Source of the DNA: Toxonevra muliebris | Lineage: Eukaryota > Arthropoda > Insecta > Diptera > Pallopteridae | DNA length: 64,000 nt | Assembly: GCA_963691655.1 (NCBI GenBank) | Contig: OY829326.1 | Location: 115,107,388 to 115,171,387, forward strand | Direction of reading: 5' to 3' | Part shown: piece by piece, positions 13,674 through 26,469 of the stretch | How the letters are laid out: every line of letters begins with the position of its first letter | How positions within the stretch are numbered: position 1 is the first letter of the stretch | Notes under the pieces: model-generated | The model's input: the letters and a program-made list of their open reading frames with translations, nothing else | What the model was told of the DNA's origin: nothing | The model's database searches: none | Translations under genes and position numbers: made by a program

Positions 13674-14576
13674 AGAAGTGAGATTGAAAAAATCTTAACA
13701 CATGTTTTCCCTAATAATTTTTTTGTGTGTCAAATTTAAAAATTTCTTTGATTTAGTTATCTTTGAAAAATATGTCAGTTGTTATTTTTAATAACAAACC
13801 TGTTGATTTATTGTGAGTTTGATCAAAATGAGTGAAGCAAAAGTAGTACGTCTTAAAATTATTAAAAATTTTCAAAAAAATCCAAATTGGTCCTACCAAA
13901 AATTGGCCAAAGAATTGAAGGTCTGTCGTCAAACTGTTTCCAATGTTATTAAATCCAATGTTATTAAATCCAAGTTATTATCCAAAAGCAGACAAAATTT
14001 CCTAAACAATTTCTGGTATGGCAAGCTATATGCAGTTGCGGCAAAAGAAGCAAGTCATGTGTTACAGTGGGCTCTATAAATACGGAAATATACATAAAAA
14101 AAATGTTTGAAAAAAAGACTTCTTCCTTTCATAAGAGAACACAATGTGTCCACATATTTTTGGCCCGATTTGGCATCATGTCACTACGGCAAGAAAGCTC
14201 TGAAGTGGTACCAAAGTAATAACATAGTTTTTGTACCAAGAGAGGCCAATCCTCCAAATTGTCCGGAGCTAAGACCAGTGGAGAGATATTGGGCTCTTGT
14301 GAAAAGAAACTTAAAGAGCACAAAAAAGGTGTCCCAAAATATCAAAGATTTTAAAAGAAGATGGGCAAACTGTTCCAAAAAGGTGTCTGAAACAACTATC
14401 AAATCTCAAATGGAAGGCTGACCAAAAAAGGTCCACGAGTTCATAATAAGTGGTTAGAACTATAAAAGTTATATTTTTCTGTAATTTGTAAAATATTATC
14501 AATTAAATAAAAAAAAATCAACCGTTTAAAAATTATTGAATTTTATATATGTTAAGATTTTTTCGATCTCACTCTT
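13674..14576 (+). mobile_element. deleted DD37E Tc1/mariner-type element
   Basis: TA dinucleotides flank the element (13672-13673 and 14577-14578). The inverted ends are about 30 bp: the left contains agtgagattgaaaaaatct and the right, reversed, agtgagatcgaaaaaatct. The 903-bp length is about 400 bp short of the related full-size element at 34947-36242, and the missing part is the middle of the transposase. The two elements share transposase type but not terminal sequence, so they are separate families. Confidence 0.8.
13813..14421 (+). pseudogene. broken DD37E transposase
   Basis: This transposase would have cut and rejoined its own element's ends. An N-terminal helix-turn-helix is visible (SYQKLAKELKVCRQTVSNVI) and includes a tandem duplication of SNVIK. 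The region that should hold the first catalytic Asp is deleted. Frame changes follow near 14060 and 14100. The C-terminal part is well kept: WPDLASCHYGKKA carries the second Asp and PNCPELRPVERYW the final Glu. Thirty-seven residues separate them, which defines the DD37E group known from mosquitoes and other insects. It cannot be functional without the missing core. The minus-strand open frames over the same bases are shadows. Confidence 0.85.
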
Positions 14577-17423
14577 TATAAAACAACATTCAATTCAAAA
14601 CAAATGACTAATTACACAAAGTTTCAAAAATGAAAAATGCTCTAAAGAAAGATTTTAACGAAATATGCCGCCAAATTATTGAAGTCATTGGAAAGAGTAA
14701 AAAAATGGAAAGAGCTGCCGATCAAGACAACACACATGATTTGATCCCATACAACGACGGAACAAAATTGATGAAATTTCGTGTGCTATTAAATTTTAAG
14801 TCGCTAAACTCCAAAGTTTTAATTAACCTGTTTTAGTTTCGCTACAAACTAAGCTTAAAGTAACAATTTTCGTCATATTTAGCAAGCTATAATGAGAGAA
14901 TAGGCGGTTTGATTTTCAAGAAAGTTATAGAAATACATAAATTATATGTATATATTTAGTTATTTTGATATTGGACTTTTCAGAAAGTTAAACAATTTTT
15001 ATTGGAATCCTTTCATGTTGGAATAAAAGTTATATTAATGAATGCAACTTTCGACTTTTTACACTTTTATTCATTTTTCAGCATGATTGCATACTTTTAG
15101 AGTTAACAAAAAAGTTTAATGCCAATTTTGGTCGAAAAAAACGTGTTCAGACCTATTTTTAAATTAAATTACTTCCTAAGAATTTTTTCGCATATTCCAA
15201 TAAAGAAAGGTGCCTTCTAAAATTGAGAAAAAATCTAGAAACATATTTTCAAGATTTTCTCTTCCAAAATTCGTCAATTTCCAGTTTTCGTATTTTCAAA
15301 AATATTTAACTTTAAAAACAATGCAGAAGTTTAAACTTTACAAATCTTGATTAAAAAATTAAACCAAAAACTTCCTGGATAAATTGCAAAACAGGAATTT
15401 CGGTCAGGATAATAATAAAAACTTATTTTTTAGATGCATTTCACTCAACGAACTAAAAAACTAAAATCGAATGATTCCACATTTGAAAAGTTTCTTGAGT
15501 TTGAGCTGCTCTTGAAACCACACTAGTTATTTTTTCGCCAAGATTTTTTCGGGTTTTTTTAGTTGGAGTATTATCTTTAAAATAACATAAAATTTTTTTG
15601 GTTTTGACATTATGAGTTTTTCGAATTTTGCTTTTGGGACAAATCACTGTGCGACATGGAAATATTCGAATCTTAAACTATTCAGCTCAAATGTAAGATT
15701 TTATAAAACATTTACATATATCTAGGTCTTAGTCTAAAGAAGCTACAAAGGGTTAAAGGACTTTGTTTTTACTGCTATTTTAAACCAAATAGTGACTATA
15801 TATATTATTGTTGTGATGATTACATTTGTTCATTAAGCCTGTTTATATATAACTTCAAATAATGAATTTAACATGAACTTAAGTCATGACTTTGAAAATT
15901 AACGTGGAGATTTAATTTTCATAGTCTCCTAAAAACTATGAAATGATAAATTTTTAGGTTTAACCTGTAAATTATATAGTTTTTTCCCCGATAAATTAAA
16001 GTAAGTTTAAACTATCAGAAAGACTCGACTTTAAGTTTGAACTAAATTTAACCCTTAATCTGAGTTCAACTTGCACTGAAAAACTGGTCCTCAGTATGTA
16101 TACAACCATTTCTATCTAAGTCGAAAAACCAGCCATAAAAATAAATCTAGCAAATGTATTCTTAAATTAATTGCGTAACGCAATAAATTTTTTCGAAGAA
16201 CTCGGCCATTTCCATAAGATTGTATACTCATAAACATGAGATTTTATACCTACAAATATGTAGAAAAGTGCTAATTTACGTATTTTTGTATATTGCCAAG
16301 ATAATAATATAATTCACAGTTTGATTTTATTTAAGCTTTGCTTATACGAAGAATTACAATTATAACGCAAATTTACTAATTATAAAATTTTTAGCTGTCA
16401 GAAAAAAAATCATAATGAGTTATTTTTAGTTTCTCTAAATAATTATTAGTAAAAATGTTATGGTTATGCCAAAAAAAAAAAAAAAATTATTTTTATAGCT
16501 AAAAGAAAAAAGGGCGTTTTTGTTTTTCAATATTTATGTAAAAAAAAAAAAATTATTTAAAATTTGGATGGGAGAGAACGAATACCCGTAAATATGTGAC
16601 GGCGCGACGGTGTACATATTATGAAAGTTATCTATTGAAAATTAGGTATTCAGATATTAATATGCACAAATAAATAGGTACGTGAAATCATAGAAATAAT
16701 TGTGTGGTATATAGAGAAATAAAAAAAAAAAAATTGAAATTTCTTTCTTTTTTTAAGACTTGTAGAATTTTCACACAGTATAAACCAACTCAATCCTAAC
16801 TCTATTAGATTTGAAGTTTTTATTTTAGTAGTTTAGTTTACTCTACTTTTCAATATCAATTGCTATTTACTATAATCTCGTGATCGTTTTATATTTTAAA
16901 TATCTATCTAGTAGGCAAATAAGTAAAACGTAAATAATTTTTATATTTTATATCTGCATATAAACAATATTTAAGTTTACTTTAAATTTTAATGATTTTG
17001 TGTGAGATTTTTAATTATTTTTGCGGTGATGATTGAATTTAATTTTTATTAAGAAAAACCACAAAAATATTCATTAATATTATTGTTTTGTGGGGGGAAA
17101 AAGTATGGAATAAGTTTAAATACTTAGAACGAAGGCGTAACCATAATTTTACATTGAAGGGGATCTAACTCAAAAATCATGGAATTTTTAATTCACACTA
17201 GAACTTGACTCTAGCGGAATCCTTTATATCGATATAATGGTTAAGTATTTAGTATTTCAATGAAAAAAAAAAATAAATAGCGATATATTTACTATTTTTC
17301 AAAAAGTTACTAGTCCAATAGATCAACTTGTCCCGTAAAAGCGAGTATTTTACATGCATTTTTGTGCAGACTATGTGACGAGTACTACGTTCACGGATCA
17401 GACGATTCAACCCCAGGTGTTAC
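14577..17423. other. intergenic with one retroposon tail
   Basis: AT-rich, with poly-A and poly-T runs at 16470-16550 and 16720-16735. The only recognisable piece is the tail at 15795-15855, entered separately. The 68-codon frame at 14630-14836 has no recognisable motif and is not called. Confidence 0.5.
15795..15855 (+). repeat. 3' tail shared with the 275-bp retroposon
   Basis: About 60 bp, including ttgttgtgatgattacattt and cctgtttatatataactt, match the end of the insertion at 55064-55338 with a handful of differences. Sharing of only the 3' part is what is expected of 5'-truncated retroposon copies. Confidence 0.55.
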
Positions 17424-18135
17424 CAGTGTTACCAATGTAAGGGCAAAACCCTTAAAAAGTTTAGGTGGGAAATATTTTTAAGGGAGAATTTAGGGATCTC
17501 TTTGCTATTTTTCTAAGTTTATGACAGCTATACAACTTTTTATATTTTTTACTTATTTCACATTCTTGTATTGTACTAATTTTAAAAACTTTGCAAGTTA
17601 GGTGTAAAAATATCTTTCAGTTTGCCCGACCCCTGCAGTTTATTTCAGACAGAAGTCATGACAATCTATAGTCACGTCCTGGCTAACGTATAACATGATA
17701 ATGGCAATAAATTTTTGTATGTATCTTTGCCGATAGCTAGGCAGCCATAAAAACCCTTGAATCGATATTCCTCACTTCCAGAGTAGCTCTCGACTGCACA
17801 GCGTCTCTCAACGACTAGTTTGGTCTGCACTTAATTTGGGTGCCGGGGAACGAAATGGCAGACGAGTTAGAGTTAGCCAGAAGAGGCAACGTGTAAGTCA
17901 CAGATAGAGGAAAAGTGTATAGGCAAAAATTGTTTGTTTGATCAGCGACCCTAAATTACTATAAAACGGATGGAAAATGTCGCGCATAAAATGTTTGTTT
18001 CAATCTCAACTTTATATGATTATACATAAGCGTGATTTTATATACTTTTTAACACTTATTTTGTTAAAAACTATTTTTAGGGGGGAATGGCGCTAATTCT
18101 TGGGGGGAATTCGAGTTAGCTAACTGGCAACACTG
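17424..18135. mobile_element. 712-bp hAT-like element
   Basis: The 5' end is cagtgttaccaatgtaag and the 3' end, in reverse complement, is cagtgttgccagttagct. An 8-bp target duplication flanks it: ggtgttac (17416-17423) and ggtgtttc (18136-18143), one mismatch. Short CAG ends with 8-bp duplications are the hAT hallmark. The element carries no transposase but contains a LINE RNase H fragment. The same 8-bp target word also flanks the unrelated element at 24271-25241. Confidence 0.65.
17775..17905 (+). pseudogene. RNase H fragment of an I/LOA-type LINE
   Basis: The translation contains LIWVPGNEMADELELARRGN. This is the WVPG...GNEMADE-LAR signature at the end of the RNase H domain in non-LTR retrotransposons, with the usual residues between PG and GNE missing. 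Downstream bases (17912-18000) match 34273-34505 in two blocks, so the copied segment extends beyond the domain. It lies inside the hAT-like element at 17424-18135, so it was either inserted there or captured by it. Confidence 0.6.
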
Positions 18136-19459
18136 GGTGTTTCTTTACTTATCTCTTCACGAAAAAAAAACTGTCCACAGTCAATTGAGCTCACCTTGCA
18201 TTAATTTTAAGTAAATCGTTTTGAACTGGTGGTAAAACTTACTGCAATGTTAAAATGACTCATTTTTGACATTTCAATGTTTTTTATTTTTATGATTATT
18301 TGGGTTTATTTGCTCAATTGTGCATGCAACTTTGAGAAGGTTTTATAACCCGAAATTAAATCGAAAATTATCGCTATATTATATTTTTATGACTATCGAT
18401 TCATTTTGCAATTACAATTGAATTATGCACATATGCATACATATTTCATAATTTTTATCGGTAACATTGACATTATTGAGCTTATAGAATTGAGTTAATG
18501 ATCGATAAGATTATTAAAAATTAAATGCAACCCACACAAACTTTTACCAGTGAATTAAACAAATACTTGAATACTTATTGCAAAACCAAAAAAAAAAAAA
18601 AAAAGTGAAAAAGGTGAAGAACACATTTTCTCTTTAAAAAAGTAAAAAAAAATTTGTTGCAGTACAATTAACGCTGCCTTCATGTTCTTAAGGCAGTACT
18701 CGTAAAAACTCGAGTGTTTATCTAACAGAAAGTAATCAGGGTTTTTTTATATGTAGTGCGCAAAAACAGAACGGAACAGAACAGCACCGACGTAGGTAAG
18801 TACGAGTAATATAAATTATTTACTACTACTGTGTGCTGATTGAGCAGTAAATAAAAGAAAAAATAAATATCAGAAACAATAACACAAAAAAATGAAAAGT
18901 TTATATGCACATATGTTTTCATTTTTCGTACATTGGTAGGCAAAAGTAAACGTCTTTTTATTGACTTCTATTGATCTAAATTGGCGAATATTTTTAAAAG
19001 TAGCTACAATATTAGGTTAAAATCGTGCTAGTATATTTTTTATAGTTTTACTGACTTCAGGAAGTATATTTAATAACTTCAAGTATATTTCATTCAGCAA
19101 ACAATAATTACGTAGATACTTTATGGCTTTAAAACTTCAAAATTTATATTAAGAAACTAGTGAAATTTTTATATAAAACCCACTTTTTTTTGTATATACA
19201 TAAGTCAAAATAAAAATTTGTCTTTCAATATTTTTGCACATCCGAGCTTTCAGAGATCTTCAAGAGTCGAATCGTCAAGCGTCTACTCCACAGTTCATTT
19301 TTGACCCATTAATGTACACAGTATAGTCCTACTCATTTGCCAAAGACCGATCAAACCAATCGTGTTACATCGGTATTCAAATTTTAAGATTAGAGTTTTC
19401 AGAATAAAGCTTTGGAATAATGTAAACGACCGCTTAAGGTACCAGACCTTTTGGTAAGG
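18136..19459. other. intergenic, no gene seen
   Basis: AT-rich DNA with an A16 run near 18588-18604. No domain or promoter can be supported. Confidence 0.5.
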
Positions 19460-19668
19460 TGTTGATTATACTGCTGTGCCCATGTGATCTAGCCATCCAT
19501 CAGCCTGAATCTGTGAGTCAAACAGTAGTATCATACTAGCCACTGAAACCTTGACGTAAAGATCTATAGGAATAAGATGCAGTAGCGCGTTAAGTGAGTC
19601 AGTAGGGCAATATCTTAATGCGCCGGAGACTCCAATACACGCTATTCTCTGCCCTGAAGACAGTTTAG
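19460..19668 (-). pseudogene. LINE reverse-transcriptase thumb fragment
   Basis: On the minus strand an uninterrupted frame of about 67 codons reads QRIACIGVSGALRYCPTDSL followed by NALLHLIPIDLYVK. This is the conserved block (QRLAC.GITGA.R..PT.AL...L...PL) just after the reverse-transcriptase palm in Jockey/I/LOA-type LINEs. The fragment ends in a stop and no other domain adjoins it, so this is a short relic. GC content is higher than its surroundings. Confidence 0.75.
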
Positions 19669-19835
19669 AGTAAGAACTTTTTTTTACTGAATGCTGCCAA
19701 CCAAATTATCGACCCACGTAGGGACGCGAACTAGTGTTGCGATTAACAAATTTATAAAAATTCCAAAATTTGGGACAAAACGTACTTTTCAATATGTTCC
19801 TCAACCAAATCGTGTTGTATGCATCAGCTTACTAC

Positions 19836-19945
19836 ATATCGCTACCTTTATTTTGCTAAAGATTTGAAAGCCCTTTAGTACTAAATGTTTCCACGACCAA
19901 AAATTTTATAGAGCCTTCAACCCAAACTTACGTCTCTTTTCTTTT
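19836..19945 (-). mobile_element. MITE family B, partial copy 3
   Basis: Starts with atatcgctacctttattttg, a diverged family end. It then continues with the reverse complement of the family interior (agaaaagagacgtaagtttg on the minus strand corresponds to agaaaagaatataaggtttc in copy 1). The other end is missing. Confidence 0.5.
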
Positions 19946-20165
19946 AGTTAATATATATTAAAAATTAAAAAAAAAAACTCAGTATATTAAAGATTGCGTT
20001 TCGTTTATCGTATATTATTTAGCGTTTTTTGCTCTTAAAAAATTTTAAAAATGTGTGTTCGGATGTTGCACAGCCAAAAACGTACCTAAAAAAAGTCGTA
20101 CTTAGTTCGTCGTACAATTGTACCCTCAATCGCAACATTGCCGAGAACTACTGTATACATACAGC

Positions 20166-20197
20166 ATGGCGATTGCATTCTTGGATGCAATCGCCAT
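20166..20197. other. perfect 12-bp hairpin followed by T-run
   Basis: The arms atggcgattgca and tgcaatcgccat flank an 8-nt loop and are followed by seven Ts. In an animal genome this is not a terminator. It could be a small structured RNA, a MITE core or chance. Confidence 0.4.
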
Positions 20198-21679
20198 TTT
20201 TTTGTCAAGTTTTTTTTGCAAGCGTAATAAACTGAGCATGCCTTTTTCACCCGCTGTTCTATTCACTTTTAAGACTTTTTGAAATTTGGAACTAGAGGAA
20301 AGAGAAAGTTGATGGATGTTTAAACAAGGAAGATTGAAGCTGGGTATTTTGGTTTTAGTGGTGAACAATACTAGCTAATTTTCCCCCGGGTTTACCGCTA
20401 TGCACACTGGGTAGCCAGCTATTGTATCAAATTCTTTCTGATGTAGACTCTGTTTAATACTTTTTTTTGCTTATACAGATAAATATTTTTTCAAACTGAA
20501 AACCTTTAGTATTTCTTTATTAATTATGGCTGATATTCTGGAACCTAATTTGATCGAACTAAATAGCGATAGAATAATATATAACCAAACTAGGTTCCAT
20601 CCTCATTACATTAACATCCTCAGCAAGGGTTAAGTTATGCTATTTCTTTGTTGGGTTTTTGTTTCAGGTTTGAGACTATGGTATTTGAAGACTAAATAGA
20701 TATGAAATTATAATGCTTTCCATGTAATGGATGCTCTCATTTGTGTCTTAAAAGCTTTGAGGTTGCTGCCTATTTTGGAATCCTTATTAAAAATAATTTA
20801 GGAACTTTCTATGGACAAAGAGAACGTAATTGCTCTTTCTTAAAACGAAAAATCTCTCACAATTCTGATATTTTTTATTGCCCAGAGATAAAGAGAGTAT
20901 AAGAGCTTATGACAGCTTTTAAATGAGTTTACTACCATGAAAAAGATTAAACAACTAAAGAGGAGAGTGACCTTGCCTTCTGAGAAAGGGATAGTGGCTG
21001 GTTTCACAGCTGAATCCTGAAAGTCCAAAACCAATTCGTAAATATTAACAAAAAATTGTGTACTTAAAAATTGTCAGGATATTTTCTCAAAAATGCCCTG
21101 TCAAAAGTAAGAATAGCGTTGTGATCTCTATAAAAATGAACGGCACTACATAAAGCTTATTTTGTGTGCTGCTGTCAAATTAAAGAACCATTACTTTTGC
21201 CTATCACTGTACTGAACGATATGTGTACTTTATATATTTTTACCTTGATATAGCTTGATAACGATCCGCTTCTAAGTATATAGCTGCACAACAGAAAAGC
21301 AGATATCACGACGCGATGACAAAATAATTTGCTAAAGTTGAGGTTTTTCTTTTCACACATGCACACAAATACACGGAGATACGATGACACAGTGGGTATT
21401 AAAATAATTTATGATGTGTGTTTGAGCGTTTCGTTTCGTTTTTTTTTTTTGTTTTTAAGTTTATATTTTGTTTAATTGTTGCGCTATTAAAATTACACAA
21501 ATTTATTAATTTGAATTTCTCTTTCTTTTCTTTTCGCTTTCAAGTAATTAACTCACGATTTACTTCAATTGGAATTATATTAAATTCAAGTTAAAAACTT
21601 ATGTGTGTACAAAAAAAAAAAAAACCAAAATAAAAAAATATTTTAAATGATTTGCTCTAGAAAACAATTTAATTTGAAT
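20198..21679. other. intergenic, no gene seen
   Basis: No coding region, repeat pair or tRNA-like structure could be supported. T-rich and A-rich tracts lie near 21437-21456 and 21610-21625. Confidence 0.4.
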
Positions 21680-22960
21680 ACGTTCACGAATACGACGAGC
21701 GAGCGAACAGCTAACAGTATGCAACAAAATACTGTGCAATATGCAACACAATTAAGCAACAATAACAACAATTCACTGGAACAACAAATAGTATGTCTGC
21801 ATTTTGTTTTCGTGGTGTGTTAGTTTTGTAACTAATGAAACACAAACAATGCATGCACGTTTCACAAAATTTTTACATTTCGATTTCTCAAATACAACAA
21901 CATTCAAATATCAGTTTGGTTTTGCTGTTGTTGTTGTTTTCGAAATTGTTGTAATTATAATTCACCGGTATTGTACTCGTTGCATATACGTCGCGACGTA
22001 ATATATAACTATAAAAGATGATAACAAAAATAAAAATGCGCATATATAGAGCAGAGCACTCTATATTTTACGTTTAGAGAAGGTACTCGCACTGTGATGA
22101 TGAATGTTAGCTATGGGTAGAAGCGGCAGCAGCAGCAGAGTTGCAACCCCCCTCACTGTATCGGAAGTGAACAATATGGAAGAAGAGTATTTGAACTCGC
22201 GACGACAACGTTACTCATCACGTTTACGTTATTCTTCTTCTTTCTATTTTTTAGTATTTCACACACTCACATACACAAATTCATCATCTGCCCGGTGGTT
22301 GCCTCTGTATCTAACTCTAAACTTTAAACTCAGCTCGCTCGTGATCCAATGAATACATTTTGCAAGCTATTCTTTCAATTTTTAACGTTGCAACAACACA
22401 ACATCAACCCAACTTCATTCATGAGAATGTCGTAAAATCAACTGTGGTCTTCACATTCACTCACTCATTTACGCGTCGTTTGGTGTTTCTGCGGTACGTT
22501 GTGACCGGCTTCAATTCTCGTTAACAACTGAAAAGGCAATCGGGCATTCTCAGCATATAGTACTCTGTTTTCTGTTTCTGTGTGGTTTGTTTGTGTTTTT
22601 TCTTTCTGGCGTATCCATTGGATTTATTACATTAAAATGAATACGAGTATTTGTTGTGATGTCTGATTGGAAACATAGCACACATGCACACAAAGAATGA
22701 GAGATACGTAGATAGGTTAAGGGAGAATAAAAACACGAGAGACTCTCATTTCTAAAATGAGTTTGCGCTAACGCTGAAGGCAGGAAACTTTGTAGAGATA
22801 CAAGTAGCTTAGAGAGTGTTGCGCATAAAAGAAAAGCCAGATTCAGAACTTCAGAGTTACAGAGAACGAGTGAAAGAGGTTAACTTTTAAAGTGATCAAA
22901 TTTAATCTTACAACAAAAAACGACAAAAACAACAACAACAAGAAAAGGTTTCAGAAAAAG
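21680..22960. promoter_or_regulatory. promoter-like, GC-richer stretch
   Basis: This stretch has more GC and fewer transposon signatures than its neighbours. It carries CAA/GCA-rich tracts (21720-21790, 22920-22945), a TATA-like tatatag at 22042-22048 and purine-rich GAGA-type runs (22690-22880). These are typical of fly 5' regions. A plus-strand frame from 22110 (start ATGGGTAGAAGC) of about 80 codons is Ser/Arg-rich and unrecognised. No first exon can be proved on either strand. Confidence 0.3.
22500..22533 (-). promoter_or_regulatory. possible TATA-less core promoter
   Basis: On the minus strand ttttcagttgtt matches a fly initiator with A+1 at 22529. Positions +18 to +27 (gaagccggtc) partly fit the motif-ten element. 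No TATA box lies at the right distance. A transcript starting here would run leftward through 22.1-22.4 kb. Confidence 0.2.
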
Positions 22961-23770
22961 GTTATGTTACTTTTCGCGGGAAGACCCTAAAAAAAAACCA
23001 AAAGAAACGAAAATAAGAAAAAATAAAGTATACAAGTATTTAAGTATGTATCTGCATAGGTAGATATGCTTTAAAAGTTTAAGCAACCATATTTTTGTCG
23101 CTTGTGGTACAGTTTTCTGTAGACGTAGTTGACGACATTTACTTGTTTTTTTTTGTCAATGTTTATTTTTATTGTTATCATTATTTAGACCCTTGGCAGT
23201 GAAGAAGCTGCAATGGAAAAATAAATAAATTAAAGATAAAGAAAATTCATGGTAGTTCACCTGAGACGTATATAATTAACCTTGACATATTTCGTATTAG
23301 AATTTCAATTTTAAGTTCAACTATTCTCAACTATGATCCCCTAGAGATCATGAAAAATATTGTGAGATTGCTACTAATTTACTGGTTCATTTTATATGAT
23401 CTCAAATTATTCGCTGTAATTTCTTTTAAATATTTCTTCTTTTTGTAGATTACGTTGGTCAACATATAAAAGATTTTTCATCGCTGAACATGAATCTGAC
23501 CGAGAAAATTTTCCACCACGTCAGATTTTTGAGAAAATTTGGTTAAAAAAATAAAAAAAAATGCTTTTGTATGTATATTTTTAATCAGATGTATTGGGTA
23601 AACCTGACGTGATGGGGACGTCTAATAGATTCATGATTGATTCCAAATGAAATTGATTATTCATGAAATCTATAGAAGAAGCTTCAGGCTTAAATTTAAG
23701 CTCTATTACGCGCCTCTATCAAGTCAGTTTTCCTCGCTATATTTAATTACCAGTGTAATCTACAAAAGAA
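22961..23770. other. intergenic, no gene seen
   Basis: AT-rich with no coding signal. Confidence 0.4.
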
Positions 23771-23850
23771 GCATTTGCTCGATGGCCTGGTGAATGAGTG
23801 CTAAACTGGAGTACTAGCTGCCTCAGGTTCGATTTCAAGATATTACAGCG
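23771..23850 (+). mobile_element. tRNA-derived SINE, copy 2
   Basis: The plus strand shows an A-box-like tggcctggtgaatgagtg (23783-23800) and a B-box-like ggttcgattt (23826-23835) at tRNA-like spacing. The match to the minus-strand copy at 3171-3308 covers the tRNA head, including agctgcct just before the B box. The body and tail beyond 23850 are not delimited. Confidence 0.6.
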
Positions 23851-24270
23851 AATAATTCGGTATCCCACTGCACCAGATAAAAAGTTATTTTGTGTAGACC
23901 AGTGTTATTCATTGCTGGTGTTGTTCATCACGTGGCTATCTCGGCTAGTAGCGGAATCAAGGGGAGAAGGGTGGTAAAAGCAAAGACCTATTCTTTGCCG
24001 ACGAATATCTCAGCTATTGCGCCGTTACTTTTCAATCAAAATAGTTTTTAAAAAATGAAAAAATTAACTTCCCCTTCCCCTCGACCGTTTACTCAAGGCT
24101 TATCATTCTGGTCTAGCGCCCTTGAATTTGATGAGTTTTTAGGATTTTTTTTTAAATGAAATAATGAGCAATAGTATTTAAACTTTGTAGATATATTTTA
24201 TTACTTTAACAATTTACAAAAATAATAATAAAAAAAATTATAATTTTAAGTGAACTAAAATTGGTGTTAC

Positions 24271-25241
24271 TAGTGTTGTTCCGATACCGGCATGTACTCG
24301 ATACCAGTACTCATTAAAAGTAGCGATGAGAAGTATCGATGCTAACAAAGTATCAGAGACAAGTACTCGATACTTACTCGTATCGTACTCATTCGAATAG
24401 GAAAAATAAATTCATAAAAAAGAATATTCCATTTATTTTGTGAATTATACAGAACGTATCCATACATAGAGTACATATAACACTGTGAGACAAGGCACTG
24501 TGAGGCGTGATCCAAGCCACAAATAAAGGTAGACTTCACGCTCGCTTTTTCTGCAAGACTGGAAAAAGTTGTAAATTTTTGAAAAAATAGCGTTTAAAGT
24601 TTTTAATGAACTCCTCTCCATAAAATGCAATATCGACACTTACTCTTCTCACGAGAAGAATTCATAAAATACCGTTATGATTTTTTTTTACCTACTTAGC
24701 CCCAAATTTGTATGAGTCTTGCAGAAATTATATAGAGTGGTATATGGTGATCAATAAACGCAGAGTTTGAGAGTATGAATAAATCCTCAACTAATTTCGA
24801 GATATGGCCAATACAAAAAATAAAAGAATTTGAAAAAAAGACAGGAATCGTCTGAATCCCTAAAACTTCATGTGCTCATTAAACTTTGGCATGATATTTG
24901 TCGCACAGTGTAACAAACATTATTTTACAGAGTAATACACAATTTCACTTGAAAAAAGAGCAAAACGGGCAAACTGAAGTAATATCGCAAACTGGAAACT
25001 GTCAAAATGTGTGGAAAAAAGGCGGTGGCACCAATTTTGACGGTTTTCAGAAAAAAGTTTCCTCGTCTAAAAGCAGACGATGGAATATTTTCTTAAAAAG
25101 TGTTGTAGAAGTGAACAGCGAGTAAATACTGGTACAATGTAGTCGATACCCACCTGATTACTTGTATCAAAGCATCGAGTACAAAAAGTAGTTAGTACTC
25201 GAAAAAAGTATCGAGTATTTACTCGTATCGGACTAACACTA
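24271..25241. mobile_element. 971-bp non-autonomous hAT element
   Basis: An exact 8-bp target duplication, ggtgttac, flanks it (24263-24270 and 25242-25249). The inverted ends are tagtgttgttccgatac and, reversed, tagtgttagtccgatac. Both subterminal regions hold clustered tactcg/cgagta and tatcg words (24294-24390 and 25130-25230), as expected for hAT transposase binding sites. The interior frames (for example 24898-25125) match nothing recognisable, so it must have been moved by a transposase from elsewhere. Confidence 0.85.
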
Positions 25242-25249
25242 GGTGTTAC

Positions 25250-26149
25250 AGTTGCCCTCTTCAAAAAAAAACGGATCTTGCTGGTGGGACAGGTTTTGTA
25301 TTTTCCACTGATCTCAAACAAAAAAAAAAAAGGAGGTTACAATTGGTATGAATATAGTTATCGCGGGAACTAAAATGAAAAAAAAAAAAAAAACAGACCG
25401 TTTTTTCATTACTTTTTGTATTTAAAAAGTAAGAAGTATTCAACGTAGAAAGAATTTTCTGAATAATATAGTAAAATTTAAGATGAATCGTTTTGTTTTT
25501 TGTGTCCCACCGTGCAGAAAAATATAGTTTCGAGATAAATGAGTTTAAACTTCAGTCGGCCCTTTTACCTGCTTGTGCGCTCACTTGCTAAATAGGCTGT
25601 AGAAGTCGAAATACTGGAAATATTGATACAAAATACAGTATACTTTTAAAAGTCTATACTTTTGAAATATAAAAAAAATGGCAATTTTTTGAAAAATCTA
25701 GACCAGAAGGTGGCCTTAATATGTGAAAAAATGTTAACTGTAATTTTTTATTTGTAAATTTATCTCCTGCTCAGTACCAACATTATTATATAAGTAAAAT
25801 AAGAAAAACAAGGAAACCTAATATCCTTGCTAATTTTTAAAGCAAATCCTCCAAGGGGGAAGTATTTGGGAAGTAACCACTCGATCTTCCCCATGTCTTT
25901 CCTGTAAAATTAATTTCTCCTGTTTTTTTTAAATTTTTTTGAAAGAATTCTGAAATTTAGCCCTCAACGGTTTTTTCTGACTACTTAAATACATGCTTAT
26001 ATTTCAAGGTTTCTGATCACTTTAATATTTTTCAGACTGAGAGAAGCTACTCCATTGTGAAAATTAATGTGGACAAGACAAATTTCCTTTGAAAATGTGT
26101 TTAATTCAAACAAAAACTGAAATCAGTGACAAAATCGGAAGAATTAGAA
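25250..26149. other. intergenic, no gene seen
   Basis: A-rich homopolymers at 25319-25332 and 25376-25393; nothing else recognisable. Confidence 0.4.
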
Positions 26150-26380
26150 TTAGCGTGTCCATCCTTAGCTTCCAGTAAGTACCATCTTAATACGTTTTGG
26201 CATAGATTTTCTCATTTCGGTGCAACACTTTATTAACTGATTCGATTAACTTGATTTGTTTGTGCAATCCATCTCTCGAGTCTCGGGTAGCAGATCACAA
26301 ATTCTCGATTACATTGAATTCCGGAAAATTGCCAGGCCAACTAAAAACAGGTATCCATCCAGCTGCCTTTGATTAAGGCG
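26150..26380 (-). pseudogene. Tc1-like transposase, C-terminal remnant
   Basis: On the minus strand SWPGNFPEFNVIENL corresponds to the Tc1 signature DWPGNSPDLNPIENLW that ends in the third catalytic acidic residue. An in-frame stop follows it. IKLIESVN and, after a frame change, SMPKRIKMV match the usual C-terminal tail. It lies back to back with a related plus-strand copy. Confidence 0.7.
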
Positions 26381-26469
26381 TGCGTCACCGCTTTCATAAC
26401 TAGTTCGATGATGAACAACTTTCAGCATGTCATATTCAGCAGTCAGTCAAATACCCCGTAAAACTAATA